A stretch of DNA of 64,000 nucleotides from Chloroflexota bacterium (GTDB taxonomy: Bacteria; Chloroflexota; Dehalococcoidia; Lucifugimonadales; UBA3495): contig VXOG01000059.1 in assembly GCA_009840165.1 (NCBI GenBank), forward strand, positions 1 to 64,000. Reading direction: 5' to 3'. Position 1 is the first letter of the stretch. Each line of letters starts with the position of its first letter. Shown here in pieces: positions 7,992 to 16,986 of this stretch. Position numbers and translations under genes: made by a program. Below the pieces are notes generated by a model, which saw only the letters and a list, made by a program, of their open reading frames with translations, did not search any database and was not told the DNA's origin.

Positions 7992-9263
7992 ATGAACGGA
8001 GCTGAGCGATTGCATCAACAAGGGAAGGCGGCGCAAGCGGCGTCGGCGACGTTGGCGCGGATGGCTTCCGAGACACGGAATCACGCGCTGGAGAACATCG
8101 CGCTGGCGTTGGAATCGGAGCAGGGGCCGGTGTTGGAGGCCAACGAGGCGGACTACCGGGACGCGAAGGACGCTGGCATTGACGACGCCTTCCTGGACCG
8201 ACTGCTACTGACATCGGACCGGCTGAACGGGATGGCGGCGGACGTGCGCGGGGTCGCCGCGTTGCCGGACCCGGTGGGCGAGCTGATGGAGTCCTTCACG
8301 TTGGCCAACGGGCTGGAGGTTGAGAAACGGCGGGTGCCGCTGGGGGTGCTGGCGAGCATCTACGAGAGCCGGCCGAACGTGACCACGGACATTGTTTCGC
8401 TGGCGCTGAAATCGGGCAACGCCTGCATCCTGCGGGGCGGCAAGGAGACGCTGCGGTCCAATACGGCGCTGGTGTCACTGATTCACCGGGCCATCGGGGA
8501 GGCCGGGCTGCCCACCGATGCCGTGCAGTTCGTGGATGACACCGACCGGGCGCTAGTGGACGTGATGCTGAGGATGAAGGAGTACATCAGCCTGCTGGTG
8601 CCCAGGGGCGGCACGGGGTTGATCAACTTCGTGGCGGAAAACGCGACGATGCCAGTGGTTACCGGCGGCGTGGGAGTTTGCCACACCTACGTTGACCGGG
8701 ATGCCGATACCGAGATGGCGGCCAACATCGTGTTCAACGCCAAGGTGCAGCGACCCACGGTGTGCAACGCGCTGGATACGGTGTTGGTACACTCAGAAGC
8801 GGCAGCCCGTTGCCTGCCGGAAATCGCGGCCCAGTTGAATGGGGCCGGCGTTGAGATGCGCTGCGACCACCGGGCGTTGAGCATCCTGGGGCCGGACAAC
8901 GGGCTGAAGGTGGTGGCGGCGGCGCCGGAGGATTTCGGGCAGGAGTTTCTGGCGTTGATCGCGTCGGTAAAGGTGGTGGACAGCCTGGACGACGCGCTGG
9001 ATCACATCGAGACCCACGGCTCGGGTCATTCGGAGGCCATCGTGACGGACGACGCCGATGCGGCGGTCAGGTTCCTGAACGAGGTGGACGCAGCGGCGGT
9101 GTACCACAACACGAGCACACGGTTCACAGACGGGGCGCAGTTCGGGCTGGGCGCGGAAGTTGGGATCAGCACGCAGAAGTTCCACGCACGCGGACCGCTG
9201 GGGTTGCGAGAGCTGACGACGTACAAGTGGATCGTGCGGGGGAGCGGACAAGTCCGCGAGTGA
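7992..9263 (+). CDS. proA: Glutamate-5-semialdehyde dehydrogenase ProA
   Basis: NADPH-dependent reductase of glutamyl phosphate, second step of proline synthesis. The 423-residue protein has the aldehyde-dehydrogenase fold: nucleotide-binding region with the ESRPNVT motif, LILRGGKE-type segment and the catalytic Cys in RPTVCNALD (about residue 258). Length is normal. ATG 7992 is preceded by AGGATGG. The last codons overlap a possible GTG start of the next gene. ProC, the last enzyme, is encoded at 35704. Confidence 0.96.
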   Translation: MNGAERLHQQGKAAQAASATLARMASETRNHALENIALALESEQGPVLEANEADYRDAKDAGIDDAFLDRLLLTSDRLNGMAADVRGVAALPDPVGELMESFTLANGLEVEKRRVPLGVLASIYESRPNVTTDIVSLALKSGNACILRGGKETLRSNTALVSLIHRAIGEAGLPTDAVQFVDDTDRALVDVMLRMKEYISLLVPRGGTGLINFVAENATMPVVTGGVGVCHTYVDRDADTEMAANIVFNAKVQRPTVCNALDTVLVHSEAAARCLPEIAAQLNGAGVEMRCDHRALSILGPDNGLKVVAAAPEDFGQEFLALIASVKVVDSLDDALDHIETHGSGHSEAIVTDDADAAVRFLNEVDAAAVYHNTSTRFTDGAQFGLGAEVGISTQKFHARGPLGLRELTTYKWIVRGSGQVRE

Positions 9264-9274
9264 GTGAAGAGCTG

Positions 9275-9625
9275 ATGCCTTTCGACTACGAACGGGAAGT
9301 TCGCACCGCCAGTTCCGAGGCGTACTTAATCCTGGATGGGGAAACGCCGGTGGGCCGGATTGACACGCATTTCATGCCCGGCATCGCTCACATCGCCATC
9401 GCGGTTGAGCAGCGGGTTACGGCGGAGCAGATTGAGGAGATCATTTCGGACATAGACGCCGATATGCTGAACACCGTGGGCACGGAACGGGACGCGCACA
9501 TGTACCACGTGTTCCAGGGTACGGAGATACGGGTGTTCAGCGACACGGATTACGATCCGTACGGCGGTAACGGGAACGGCAACGGACGAGGACACGGGCC
9601 ACTTCCGCCGCCCAGTGGAGGCTGA
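9275..9625 (+). CDS. Hypothetical protein with Gly/Asn-rich tail
   Basis: Predicted soluble protein of 116 residues, not recognised. The first 90 or so residues form an alternating strand/helix pattern (ILDGETPVGRIDTHF, HIAIAVEQRVTAEQIEEII). The tail is low complexity (GGNGNGNGRGHG). ATG 9275 has GAAGAG upstream. A GTG at 9260 that overlaps the proA stop is an alternative and would couple it to proA. Similar Asn-Gly runs occur in XseA, NrdJ and PepA of this window. Confidence 0.6.
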   Translation: MPFDYEREVRTASSEAYLILDGETPVGRIDTHFMPGIAHIAIAVEQRVTAEQIEEIISDIDADMLNTVGTERDAHMYHVFQGTEIRVFSDTDYDPYGGNGNGNGRGHGPLPPPSGG

Positions 9626-9667
9626 TTCCGCGAGAGCGCAGGCCGGTGATGCCTGCGCCGGTGTGTA

Positions 9668-9700
9668 TCAAAAGGGGCGAATGATTATTCGCCCCTACGT
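9668..9700. repeat. Short palindrome of the GGGGCGAAT type
   Basis: AGGGGCGAATGATTATTCGC followed by CCCTAC: an inverted repeat with a 2-base centre, related to the perfect palindrome at 15098-15126. Confidence 0.6.
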
Positions 9701-9708
9701 GGGAGAAG

Positions 9709-9755
9709 ATACCCCTCACCCCGACCCTCTCCCACAAGGGGAGAGGGGGTTTTTG
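9709..9755 (+). terminator. CCTCTCCC hairpin (family B) acting as terminator
   Basis: A CCCTCACCCC lead-in, then CCCTCTCCC, a 4-base loop, GGGGAGAGGG and TTTTTG. A G+C-rich stem followed by T residues fits an intrinsic terminator for the proB-proA transcript. The same element occurs at 23634, 36873 and 61708. Confidence 0.6.
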
Positions 9756-9765
9756 CTATGGTGGA

Positions 9766-10965
9766 TCAGTTGTCGGCGGGAACCGAGACCTCGATCTTGG
9801 TGTCTTTGAAGGCGGGCATGACCTCTTCGGCGAACTGCTGAAGCTGCTCCAAGATCATGGCCTGGGGGGTGCCGACGGGCTGGCCGACCTGGACGCGCTT
9901 GAGTCCGGGGTAGCGTTCTTCGACGCTCTTGAGCTGCTCGATGATGCGCTCGGGCGGGCCGGCGAGGACGCTGCCGTTTTCGATGGCGTCCTCAATGGTG
10001 GGCAGGCCGGCGTTGGGGGCGATTTCGGGGTTGCTGATGTCGCGGATCTGCTGTTCGGTGAGGCCGCGGGTGAGGCGGAGGGGACCGAACATCTTGAGGT
10101 TTTCCTCGTAGTAACGAGCGCCGACGCGGGCAGCTTCCTCCACAGTGGGGGCGATTTGGAAGTGGAAACCGACGGCCAGGTCCTCGCCGAGCTGGGCGTC
10201 GGGCTTGCCGTGGCGCTGCAAGGCGTCGCGGTAGGCGTGCATGATGCCGTCCATTGCGCCGCCCTCGGAGGAGCCCCCGCCGATGACGCCCTTGATGCCC
10301 ATTTGGGCCATGAATTCGAGGGCGCGGCCGGTGCCGCCCTGGATGGGCTGCCAGCATTCAACCGGCAGGTTCTTGGGGCGGGGAACGAGGGTGAGTTCTT
10401 CAAGGTTGTAGCCGCGATAAGGCACCTGGGGCGGGAAGTCGTAGTGCTTGCCGTGGTGGGCGAAGGAACGCTCGTGGAACGCCTTGAAGAGGACTTCAAC
10501 CTGCTCCTCAAAGAGTTCGCGGTTGGCGGGCTGGTCCATCAGGGGGGAGCCGAAAACCTCGACCTCGCGGGTGTGGTAGCCGCGCCCGACGCCGAAGGTT
10601 ACGCGCCCGTTGGTAAGCCAGTCGGCCATGGCGAAGTCCTCGGCCAGGCGGAGGGGGTGCCACATGGGGGCGATGTTAAAACCGCAGCCGAACTTGAGGC
10701 GCTCGGTGACATGGGCCAAGTGTACGATGAACATCAGCAGGTTCGGGATGCACTCGTAGCCCTCGGGCTGGAAGTGGTGCTCGGCCATCCAGAAGGTGTC
10801 GTAGCCGTTTTTGTCGAGGGTCTGGGCGATGGCGACGCCCTTGTCGAAGGCGGTGGCCAGATATTCGTCGGAGAAAGTGCGGTCGTTGACGGCAGTACCG
10901 CCGTAGCCGACGTTGTCCATGTCAACATGGCCGGCGTAAAGGCTGTCAAAAGTGGTAATCGGCAT
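9766..10965 (-). CDS. LLM-class (luciferase-like) flavin-dependent oxidoreductase
   Basis: 399-residue enzyme of the bacterial luciferase/F420 monooxygenase superfamily, a TIM barrel that uses FMN or F420. Landmarks are the N-terminal GYDTFWMAEHHF segment, LKFGCGFNIAP, FGVGRGYHTRE and the C-terminal GPPERIIEQL motif characteristic of this superfamily. The substrate cannot be read from sequence. SAR202-type Chloroflexota are known to carry many paralogues of such monooxygenases. ATG 10965 is followed upstream by GGAGGCGC. It is a single-gene unit with its own promoter, transcribed opposite to its neighbours. Confidence 0.9.
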   Translation of the reverse strand: MPITTFDSLYAGHVDMDNVGYGGTAVNDRTFSDEYLATAFDKGVAIAQTLDKNGYDTFWMAEHHFQPEGYECIPNLLMFIVHLAHVTERLKFGCGFNIAPMWHPLRLAEDFAMADWLTNGRVTFGVGRGYHTREVEVFGSPLMDQPANRELFEEQVEVLFKAFHERSFAHHGKHYDFPPQVPYRGYNLEELTLVPRPKNLPVECWQPIQGGTGRALEFMAQMGIKGVIGGGSSEGGAMDGIMHAYRDALQRHGKPDAQLGEDLAVGFHFQIAPTVEEAARVGARYYEENLKMFGPLRLTRGLTEQQIRDISNPEIAPNAGLPTIEDAIENGSVLAGPPERIIEQLKSVEERYPGLKRVQVGQPVGTPQAMILEQLQQFAEEVMPAFKDTKIEVSVPADN

Positions 10966-11039
10966 ATTGAGCGCCTCCGGGCATTGGGCGGCGGGGGTTG
11001 GTGCGGGGTGATCGGGAAGTCGCCGCGAGTTGTAAAGGT

Positions 11040-11068
11040 ATTTTAGGGTACGCGGGGGCTGCGTTCAA
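11040..11068 (-). promoter_or_regulatory. Probable promoter of the luciferase-like oxidoreductase gene
   Basis: On the minus strand TTGAAC (11063-11068) and TAAAAT (11040-11045) with a 17-base spacer. The predicted start near 11033 gives a leader of about 68 bases. Confidence 0.55.
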
Positions 11069-11124
11069 CCTAGTTGCATGGACGTGGCCGCCTCGCGGGT
11101 ACTCACTTTCACGAGTGAGGGGAC

Positions 11125-11188
11125 GATTTATAGGGATGAACAGGATGATTTCGGGCGGTCAGTTCGTCCTGAGCCTGTCGAAGGACGT
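11125..11188 (+). repeat. GGAT-type repeat followed by a GTCCTGAGCCTGTCGAAGGAC repeat
   Basis: A family-D unit (11125-11150) is followed by TTCGTCCTGAGCCTGTCGAA and GGAC (11163-11186), an imperfect palindrome that I recognise as widespread in environmental genomes. This makes up much of the 316-base gap between the oxidoreductase and the preferred dprA start. Confidence 0.55.
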
Positions 11189-11281
11189 GCGGGGTGGATT
11201 AAAGCGCCAAGGCAGCACGGGATTAGTTTGGTGACGGCTGGCCGCTGTCAGGAGAATTTGGGCTGTGATAGAATCGCCGCC

Positions 11282-12421
11282 GTGATTGCGAAGGCTACCG
11301 ATGCGTTGGGATACTGGATTGCGTTGAGCCAGACTCCAGGTCTGGGCGCGGCGCGATTCAGGCTGCTGGAATCGCATTTCGACGGAGATCTGGAGTCGGC
11401 GTGGAAGGCGCGGCGGGGGGAGTTGAGGGCGGCGGGAATTGGCGGCGGCGTGGTGAAAGCCATCGTGGAAGGACGCGAGAAGGTGAGCCCGGATGGAGAG
11501 CTGGAGAAGTTGTACCGTTCGGGAGTTGCGGCGTTGACGTGGCACGACGAAGAATACCCGCGTCGTTTGAAGGAGATTGCCGATGCTCCTCCAGTGTTGT
11601 ACTGCCGAGGCACTCTGCATCCTAACGACGAGACCTCGGTAGCAGTGGTAGGCACGCGCAGGCCGACGGACTACGGATACCGGATTACTGCCGAGTTGTG
11701 CGCTGAGCTGGCGGCGCGGGGCGTGGTTGTGGTCAGCGGGCTGGCGCTGGGTATCGACGCGCGGGCGCACCAAGCGACGGTGGACGCCGGCGGCAGGACG
11801 ATAGTGGCGCTGGGGAATGGGTTGGACATGGTGTACCCCAGGGAAAACCAGCGCCTAGCGGAACGGATCGTCAACGAAGGCGGGGCGCTGGTGAGCGAGT
11901 TTCCGCTGGGAGCGCGACCGGAGGCGTCCAATTTTCCACGGCGCAACCGGATCATCAGCGGGATGACGCTGGGAACGCTGATTACCGAAGCGAGCGAAAC
12001 GAGCGGGACGCGCTGGACGGTGTATCACGCGCTGGAGCAGAACCGGGAGATATTCTGCGTGCCGGGCAGCGTGTACTCGGACGCCAGCAAATTGACGAAC
12101 CGGCTGATCCGAGAAGGGGCGAAGCTGGTTTGCGAGGTTAATGATATATTGGTGGAGATTGGGTTGGACGCTGCTGTGCGCCAGATGGCGATGGCGATTG
12201 ATGATTCGGACGGGCAGCAGTCCAGGATTGCACAGGACGATGCGCCGGATGATCCCGATGAGGCGGATCTGCTACGGCACATTACGCACGAGGCCACGCA
12301 CATAGACGATCTGGCCCGGTTAGCGGGTCGGCCAATCACTGAGGTGAGTGGCCTATTGACCATGCTGGAAATCAAGGGGCTGGTTGTGCAGGCTGGTATG
12401 ATGCACTACCGGCTGCCATAG
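11282..12421 (+). CDS. dprA: DNA-processing protein DprA
   Basis: Loads RecA on incoming single-stranded DNA during transformation. 379 residues from GTG 11282: an N-terminal helical SAM/HhH-like domain (GYWIALSQTPGLG), the Rossmann-like DprA core (VAVVGTRRPTDYG near residue 120, VVSGLALGIDARAH, FPRRNRIISG, SGTRWTV) and a C-terminal winged helix (from about 315). An open frame extends upstream to 11078, but those codons are translated repeats, so the GTG where family similarity begins is preferred. The ribosome-binding site is weak. Monocistronic between repeats. Confidence 0.92.
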   Translation: MIAKATDALGYWIALSQTPGLGAARFRLLESHFDGDLESAWKARRGELRAAGIGGGVVKAIVEGREKVSPDGELEKLYRSGVAALTWHDEEYPRRLKEIADAPPVLYCRGTLHPNDETSVAVVGTRRPTDYGYRITAELCAELAARGVVVVSGLALGIDARAHQATVDAGGRTIVALGNGLDMVYPRENQRLAERIVNEGGALVSEFPLGARPEASNFPRRNRIISGMTLGTLITEASETSGTRWTVYHALEQNREIFCVPGSVYSDASKLTNRLIREGAKLVCEVNDILVEIGLDAAVRQMAMAIDDSDGQQSRIAQDDAPDDPDEADLLRHITHEATHIDDLARLAGRPITEVSGLLTMLEIKGLVVQAGMMHYRLP

Positions 12422-12442
12422 GTAACGTTCCGTCATCGTTTG

Positions 12443-12520
12443 TTTTTACATCGATGAACAGGATATTCAGGATGTGCTGATAGGGATTTTCTGGATTCCT
12501 GCTTCCGCAGGAATGACGGG
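12443..12520 (+). repeat. GGAT-type repeat plus family-A hairpin upstream of topA
   Basis: The family-D unit (12443-12480, TTTTTACATCGATGAACAGG) is followed by a hairpin repeat (12491-12520) with CCTGC/GCAGG as the stem. Confidence 0.65.
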
Positions 12521-12616
12521 TTTGGGCGTAGGGATGATGAGGTAGAGTGCGGGGATGAGGTAAAAGTCAACACGTCCTAACAGAGATACGAAACGAACTG
12601 GAGAAAATTTCATACG

Positions 12617-15058
12617 ATGCCGCCCAAGACCGGAGCAAGCAGAAAGACGAATGGAAAGGCGACCGCGAGAGCCAAAGGCGCCAAGAGCGCGGCCCGTTCC
12701 GGGAGCAAGGCCAAGTCCGCCGCGACGCGAAGTCGTTCCGGCGTGCCGTCGGCCGCGGGAAAGCGGCTGGTGATCGTGGAATCGCCGGCTAAGGCGCGGA
12801 CGGTGGGACAGATTCTAGGGAACAGGTACGTAGTGGCGGCGTCGATGGGGCACGTGCGGGACCTCCCGAAATCGACGCTGGGCGTGAATACCGAGGAAGA
12901 ATTCGCGCCGAAGTACCTGACAATGAAGGACAAGCGGGACCTGGTGAAGGGCCTGAAGGAGGCCGGAGCCAAAGCATCGGACATATTCCTGGCGACGGAC
13001 CCGGACCGGGAGGGCGAGGCGATTTCCTGGCACCTGCAAGCGGCGGCGGGCTGGGACAAGAACGCAAAGCCGCCCAAGCGGGTAGTGTTTCACGAGATCA
13101 CCAAGCAGGCGGTGGAAGAAGCGTTTGAACATCCCCGCGAGATCGACATGGAGTTGGTGAACGCGCAGCAGGCCCGGCGGATACTGGACCGGCTGGTGGG
13201 ATACGAGATCAGCCCGCTGCTGTGGCTGAAGGTGCAGCTGGGGCTGTCGGCCGGGCGAGTGCAGTCGGTGGCGCTGCGGATGATCGTGGAACGGGAGCGG
13301 GAGATCGCGGCGTTCAAACCGGAGGAATGGTGGTCGCTGGAGGCGGAACTGTTCAAGGACACGGATCCGCCGGCGAATCCCAACACGTTCACGGCAACGC
13401 TGCACTCGCGGAAGGGCGCGCGGCGCAAGATGTCGATTCCCAACGAGGAGTCGGCGCGGAGCCTGGAATCGGAACTGAAATCAGCGTCGTACTCGGTGGA
13501 CGGCGTGGAGAAGAAGCCGCGGCGGCAACGGCCGGCACCTCCATTCATCACCAGCACGCTGCAACAGGAAGCGGGACGCAAGTTACGTTTCACGGCGCAA
13601 CGGACGATGGCGCTGGCGCAACAGTTGTACGAGGGCCTGAACATCGGCAACGAAGGGTCGGTGGGGCTGATCACGTACATGCGGACGGACAGCGTGAACG
13701 TGGCCGATACCGCAGTTCGGGAGACCCGGGAGTACATCCGGGAGCGGTTCGGGAAGGAGTACGCGCCGGACAAGCCGCGCAGCTACCGGACACGGAGCAA
13801 GAACGCCCAGGAGGCGCACGAGGCGATACGTCCGACATCCACGAAGCGTACTCCGCAGGCGATGGCGGCGTACCTGGACCGGGACCAGCTGCGGCTGTAC
13901 ACCCTGATCTGGGAGCGGATGGTGGCGAGCCAGATGGCGGACGCGCTGCTTGAGGCCACCACGGTAGAGATCGACGCGACGTGCGCCGCGCCGTCGGACA
14001 GCGTGTTCCGGTTCCGGGCGACGGGGTCGGTTTTGAAGTTCGCCGGATTCCGGGCGGTGTACCTGGAGGGACGGGACGATTCGGGCGGCGGCGAGGAGGG
14101 CGCGCTGCCGGAGTTGGCGGCGGGCGACGGCCTGGTGAACCAGGAGTTGAAGGCCAACCAGCACTTTACGCAACCACCGCCGAGGTTCACCGAGGCCACG
14201 CTCATCAAGGAGATGGAGGACAAGGGCATCGGGCGTCCCAGCACCTACGCGCCGACCATCGCGACGCTGGTGGAGCGGGAGTACGTGGAGCGAGAGCAGC
14301 GGCGTTTGCTGCCGACGGAATTAGGCTGCACGGTTACCGATCTGCTGACCGCGCACTTTTCCGACGTCATGGACCTGAACTTCACGGCACGGATGGAAGA
14401 AGACCTGGACAGTGTGGCGCAGGGCGATCTGGACTGGGTGCCCATGCTACAGGAGTTCTACGGGCCATTCCATCAAGCGGTGAACGCGGCTGAGAAGGAA
14501 TTTTCCCCAGTATGCGAGAAGTGCGGGAAACTGATGACGATGAAGATGGGCCGGTTTGGCCGCTTTCTGGCCTGCACCGGCTATCCCGAATGTCAGAACA
14601 TCCGGAATATGCGGAATAACGGGGAACGGCCAGCGGACGAGGAAACGGACGAGGTGTGCGAAAGGTGCGAGCGTCCCATGGTGATCAAGACGGGCCGCTA
14701 CGGTCGGTTTTTGGCCTGCACCGGCTACAACGCCGAGGACAATCCGTGCGACAACCGGCGGAACATTGTCAAGAAGAGCGAGGTGCCGTGTCCGAAGTGC
14801 GGCGGCGACCTGGTGGAGCGACGCGCCCGCAAATCGGGGCGGCCCTTCTGGGGTTGCGCCAACTACCCGAAGTGCGAATTCCTGGTGAACACGGAGCCGT
14901 TGCCGATGCCGTGTCCGGAATGCAGCGGGATGCTGGTATCGAGGGCGCGAGGGAAGGCGGCGTGCTCGGTGTGCAAGTGGAAGGGCGACCCGCCGGGGGC
15001 TGAGGCGGATGGGACGCAGAGTAAGCCTGAGGCGGAGCTGGCAGGCGTTGGCGGGTAG
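12617..15058 (+). CDS. topA: DNA topoisomerase I TopA
   Basis: Type IA topoisomerase relaxing negative supercoils, 813 residues. After a Lys/Arg/Ala/Ser-rich N-terminal extension of about 48 residues comes the Toprim domain (VIVESPAKA, TDPDREGEAISWHL). The central toroid carries the catalytic Tyr in ITYMRTDS (Tyr354). Four C-terminal zinc-ribbon repeats follow from about residue 630 (CEKCGK, CERCER, CPKCGG, CPECSG, each with a second Cys pair or near pair). ATG 12617 has GGAG 13 bases upstream. The basic tail is unusual for the family and resembles histone-H1-like or sponge/marine Chloroflexota extensions; its role would be nonspecific DNA contact. Confidence 0.96.
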   Translation: MPPKTGASRKTNGKATARAKGAKSAARSGSKAKSAATRSRSGVPSAAGKRLVIVESPAKARTVGQILGNRYVVAASMGHVRDLPKSTLGVNTEEEFAPKYLTMKDKRDLVKGLKEAGAKASDIFLATDPDREGEAISWHLQAAAGWDKNAKPPKRVVFHEITKQAVEEAFEHPREIDMELVNAQQARRILDRLVGYEISPLLWLKVQLGLSAGRVQSVALRMIVEREREIAAFKPEEWWSLEAELFKDTDPPANPNTFTATLHSRKGARRKMSIPNEESARSLESELKSASYSVDGVEKKPRRQRPAPPFITSTLQQEAGRKLRFTAQRTMALAQQLYEGLNIGNEGSVGLITYMRTDSVNVADTAVRETREYIRERFGKEYAPDKPRSYRTRSKNAQEAHEAIRPTSTKRTPQAMAAYLDRDQLRLYTLIWERMVASQMADALLEATTVEIDATCAAPSDSVFRFRATGSVLKFAGFRAVYLEGRDDSGGGEEGALPELAAGDGLVNQELKANQHFTQPPPRFTEATLIKEMEDKGIGRPSTYAPTIATLVEREYVEREQRRLLPTELGCTVTDLLTAHFSDVMDLNFTARMEEDLDSVAQGDLDWVPMLQEFYGPFHQAVNAAEKEFSPVCEKCGKLMTMKMGRFGRFLACTGYPECQNIRNMRNNGERPADEETDEVCERCERPMVIKTGRYGRFLACTGYNAEDNPCDNRRNIVKKSEVPCPKCGGDLVERRARKSGRPFWGCANYPKCEFLVNTEPLPMPCPECSGMLVSRARGKAACSVCKWKGDPPGAEADGTQSKPEAELAGVGG

Positions 15059-15097
15059 AGCGCCGGGGATTATTGGAATCTGGATTTGCCGAAGCCG

Positions 15098-15126
15098 GTA
15101 GGGGCAGGTTTGAAACCTGCCCCTAC
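15098..15126. repeat. Perfect 29-bp palindrome (GTAGGGGCAGG type)
   Basis: GTAGGGGCAGGTTTGAAACC followed by TGCCCCTAC: two perfect 14-base arms about one central base, 40 bases past the topA stop. No T tract follows, so it is better read as a dispersed repeat than as a terminator. Confidence 0.7.
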
Positions 15127-15240
15127 GTCCCGATCTATGACCTGAAGTGCAACAATTCAAAGTTTTGCCGTACCGGAATTGGCTGATATTGGCTGTTGCG
15201 GATTCCTGCGTCGGCATAGCTGACTGGATACAATGTCGGT

Positions 15241-16260
15241 ATGGCAACGCTTACCGACGAGACATTGGCAGTGGAAAGGGTTGGGCCGGAGCGTGGATGC
15301 GGGCCGGCGACTGCGGATCTGCTGGAACGCTATGGACGTTACCTGACGGGGCAGCGGTCGCTGTCCGACAACACGCGGCGGATCTACCTGGATGACCTGC
15401 ACACCTTTTTGGGGTACTGCCGGAGCAAAGGGCTGAACCTGTCGGACATGACCCGGCAGATGCTGCGGGGCTACGTGGCCTACTTGGCGACGGAGGGGCG
15501 GACGGACGGCGACAAGCCGCGGGGGTACGCGCGGGTGAGTATCGTGCGGAAGCTCACGGCGCTGCGGACGTTCTACAACTTTCTGGTGCAGGAGGGATGG
15601 TTCAAGTCCACGCCGGTGCCGTCGGCGCGGTCGTTTCCGGTGAAGGTTGAGAAGCCGCTGCCGAGCTTCCTGGGGAAGAAGGAGGCTGTGCGGCTGCTGG
15701 ACGCGCCCGATGATGATACGCCGACGGGTCTGCGGGACCGGGCGATACTGGAAGTGCTGTACGCTTCCGGCGTGCGACTGGCGGAGATTGAGGGGATGAA
15801 CCTCGGCGACGTGTACCGGGAGCGGCAGGAGATACTGGTGCGCGGCAAGGGGAACAAGGAACGCTGGACTCTATACGGCGAACCGGCGGAGGCGGCATTG
15901 GATAACTACCTGAGGGATGGGCGGCCGCATTTTGCTCCTGAAGCCACTGATGATGAACCGCTGTTTGTGAACCGATACGGCGGGCGGTTGTCACGTCGCA
16001 GCATCGAGAAGATAGTGAGCAACTACGCGGCGCGGGCGGGGCTGAAAGAAGGAATACATCCGCATACGCTGCGGCACAGTTTTGCGAGCCACATGCTGGA
16101 GGGAGACGCGGACCTGCGGGTTATCCAGGACCTGCTGGGGCATAGCAGCGTAGCGACGACGCAGGTGTACACGCACATCACCAAGCAAGAGGCGCGGCGG
16201 GCGTACTTGAGTTTTCACCCGATGGCAGGGGATAGGGGTCTCTCGAAAGACTCTGAATAG
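15241..16260 (+). CDS. xerC: Tyrosine recombinase XerC/XerD
   Basis: 339-residue integrase-family recombinase, presumed to resolve chromosome dimers at dif together with FtsK (encoded at 48993). N-terminal SAM-like core-binding domain (about 25-120, TGQRSLSDNTRRIYLDDL) and the catalytic domain with Arg in ASGVRLAE, Lys in VRGKGNKER, HTLRHS, LGHSS and the nucleophile Tyr in TQVYTHI. The whole catalytic set is intact and the length is normal for XerC/D with a small N-terminal extension. XerC and XerD cannot be distinguished here. A TACAAT lies only 7 bases before ATG 15241, so the leader may be very short. Confidence 0.9.
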   Translation: MATLTDETLAVERVGPERGCGPATADLLERYGRYLTGQRSLSDNTRRIYLDDLHTFLGYCRSKGLNLSDMTRQMLRGYVAYLATEGRTDGDKPRGYARVSIVRKLTALRTFYNFLVQEGWFKSTPVPSARSFPVKVEKPLPSFLGKKEAVRLLDAPDDDTPTGLRDRAILEVLYASGVRLAEIEGMNLGDVYRERQEILVRGKGNKERWTLYGEPAEAALDNYLRDGRPHFAPEATDDEPLFVNRYGGRLSRRSIEKIVSNYAARAGLKEGIHPHTLRHSFASHMLEGDADLRVIQDLLGHSSVATTQVYTHITKQEARRAYLSFHPMAGDRGLSKDSE

Positions 16261-16266
16261 GACGTA

Positions 16267-16342
16267 ATTTACATGGATGAAGGGGATGAACGGGATTAGT
16301 TGTTCTGGGGTTCCTGGATTCCGGCTTTCGCCGGAATGACGG
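16267..16342 (+). repeat. GGAT-type repeat plus family-A hairpin between xer and aroQ
   Basis: TTTACATGGATGAAGGGGAT starts the family-D part (16267-16299). The hairpin GGATTCCGGCTTTCGCCGG starts at about 16316 and ends with AATGACGG. Confidence 0.7.
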
Positions 16343-16395
16343 TGGTGGGTAGGAATGACGGATTAGATTTGGGAAGTAGTTGAATTGGCAGTTGT

Positions 16396-16845
16396 ATGAC
16401 GACGATACTGGTGTTGCACGGGCCTAATCTGAACGCGCTGGGGCGGCGGGATCGCCACCACTATGGGACGCTGACCCTGGACGAGATTGACCGGCGCATT
16501 GGAGAGCGGGCGGCGCTGCTGGGCGTGGAAGTAGAGTGTTTCCAGTCCAACCACGAGGGGGCGCTTATTGACCGTCTGCAAGACTGCGCGGGGCGGATTG
16601 ACGGAGTGGTGATCAATGCGGGAGCGTTGACGCACTATGGGTTGGCGTTGAAGGACGCGCTGACGGATATGGGCGTTCCGGTGGTGGAAGTGCATCTGAG
16701 CAACATTCACGCGCGGGAAGAGTGGCGGAGACACTCGGTGCTGGCGGACACGGCCCGGGGCCAAATTGCCGGGCTGGGATGGAGGGGCTATACTGCTGCA
16801 TTGGAAGCGCTGGCCGGCATCATTGATGACGAATCGGCTGGGTAG
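16396..16845 (+). CDS. aroQ: Type II 3-dehydroquinate dehydratase AroQ
   Basis: Third step of the shikimate pathway: dehydration of 3-dehydroquinate to 3-dehydroshikimate by the dodecameric type II enzyme. 149 residues with LHGPNLNALG (residues 7-16), the catalytic Tyr in HHYG (about 25), the QSNHEG loop, the INAGALTHYG segment, EVHLSNI and the RRHS motif near 110. Starts at ATG 16396, shortly after a hairpin repeat. No other aro gene is in the window. Confidence 0.95.
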   Translation: MTTILVLHGPNLNALGRRDRHHYGTLTLDEIDRRIGERAALLGVEVECFQSNHEGALIDRLQDCAGRIDGVVINAGALTHYGLALKDALTDMGVPVVEVHLSNIHAREEWRRHSVLADTARGQIAGLGWRGYTAALEALAGIIDDESAG

Positions 16846-16917
16846 GCGCAGGATCCGATCCGTACCTTGGATCCGTACCTTGCGCTGCTGATGCAACGTC
16901 CGGCGCTGCCAGAGATT

Positions 16918-16946
16918 CGGGATTCCCGCTTTCGCGGGAATGACAG
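16918..16946 (+). repeat. Hairpin repeat (family A) upstream of efp
   Basis: GGATTCCCGCTTTCGCGGGA followed by ATGACAGG; a CCCGC/GCGGG stem. It is preceded by a short direct duplication of GGATCCGTACCTTG-like sequence at 16851-16885. Confidence 0.75.
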
Positions 16947-16986
16947 GATATAGAATCGCGGGAATTACGGTAGAGGGACACCGAGA

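Noticed and set aside
11078-11281. N-terminal extension of DprA from an upstream start
   Set aside because: The extra 68 codons are translations of dispersed repeats, without similarity to the family.
15195-15240. Promoter in front of xer (TACAAT at 15229-15234)
   Set aside because: No -35 at a usable distance and no extended -10; the -10 is only 7 bases from the ATG.
15241-16260. Phage or integrative-element integrase
   Set aside because: Length and motifs are those of chromosomal XerC/D; there is no att-like repeat, tRNA or phage gene nearby.
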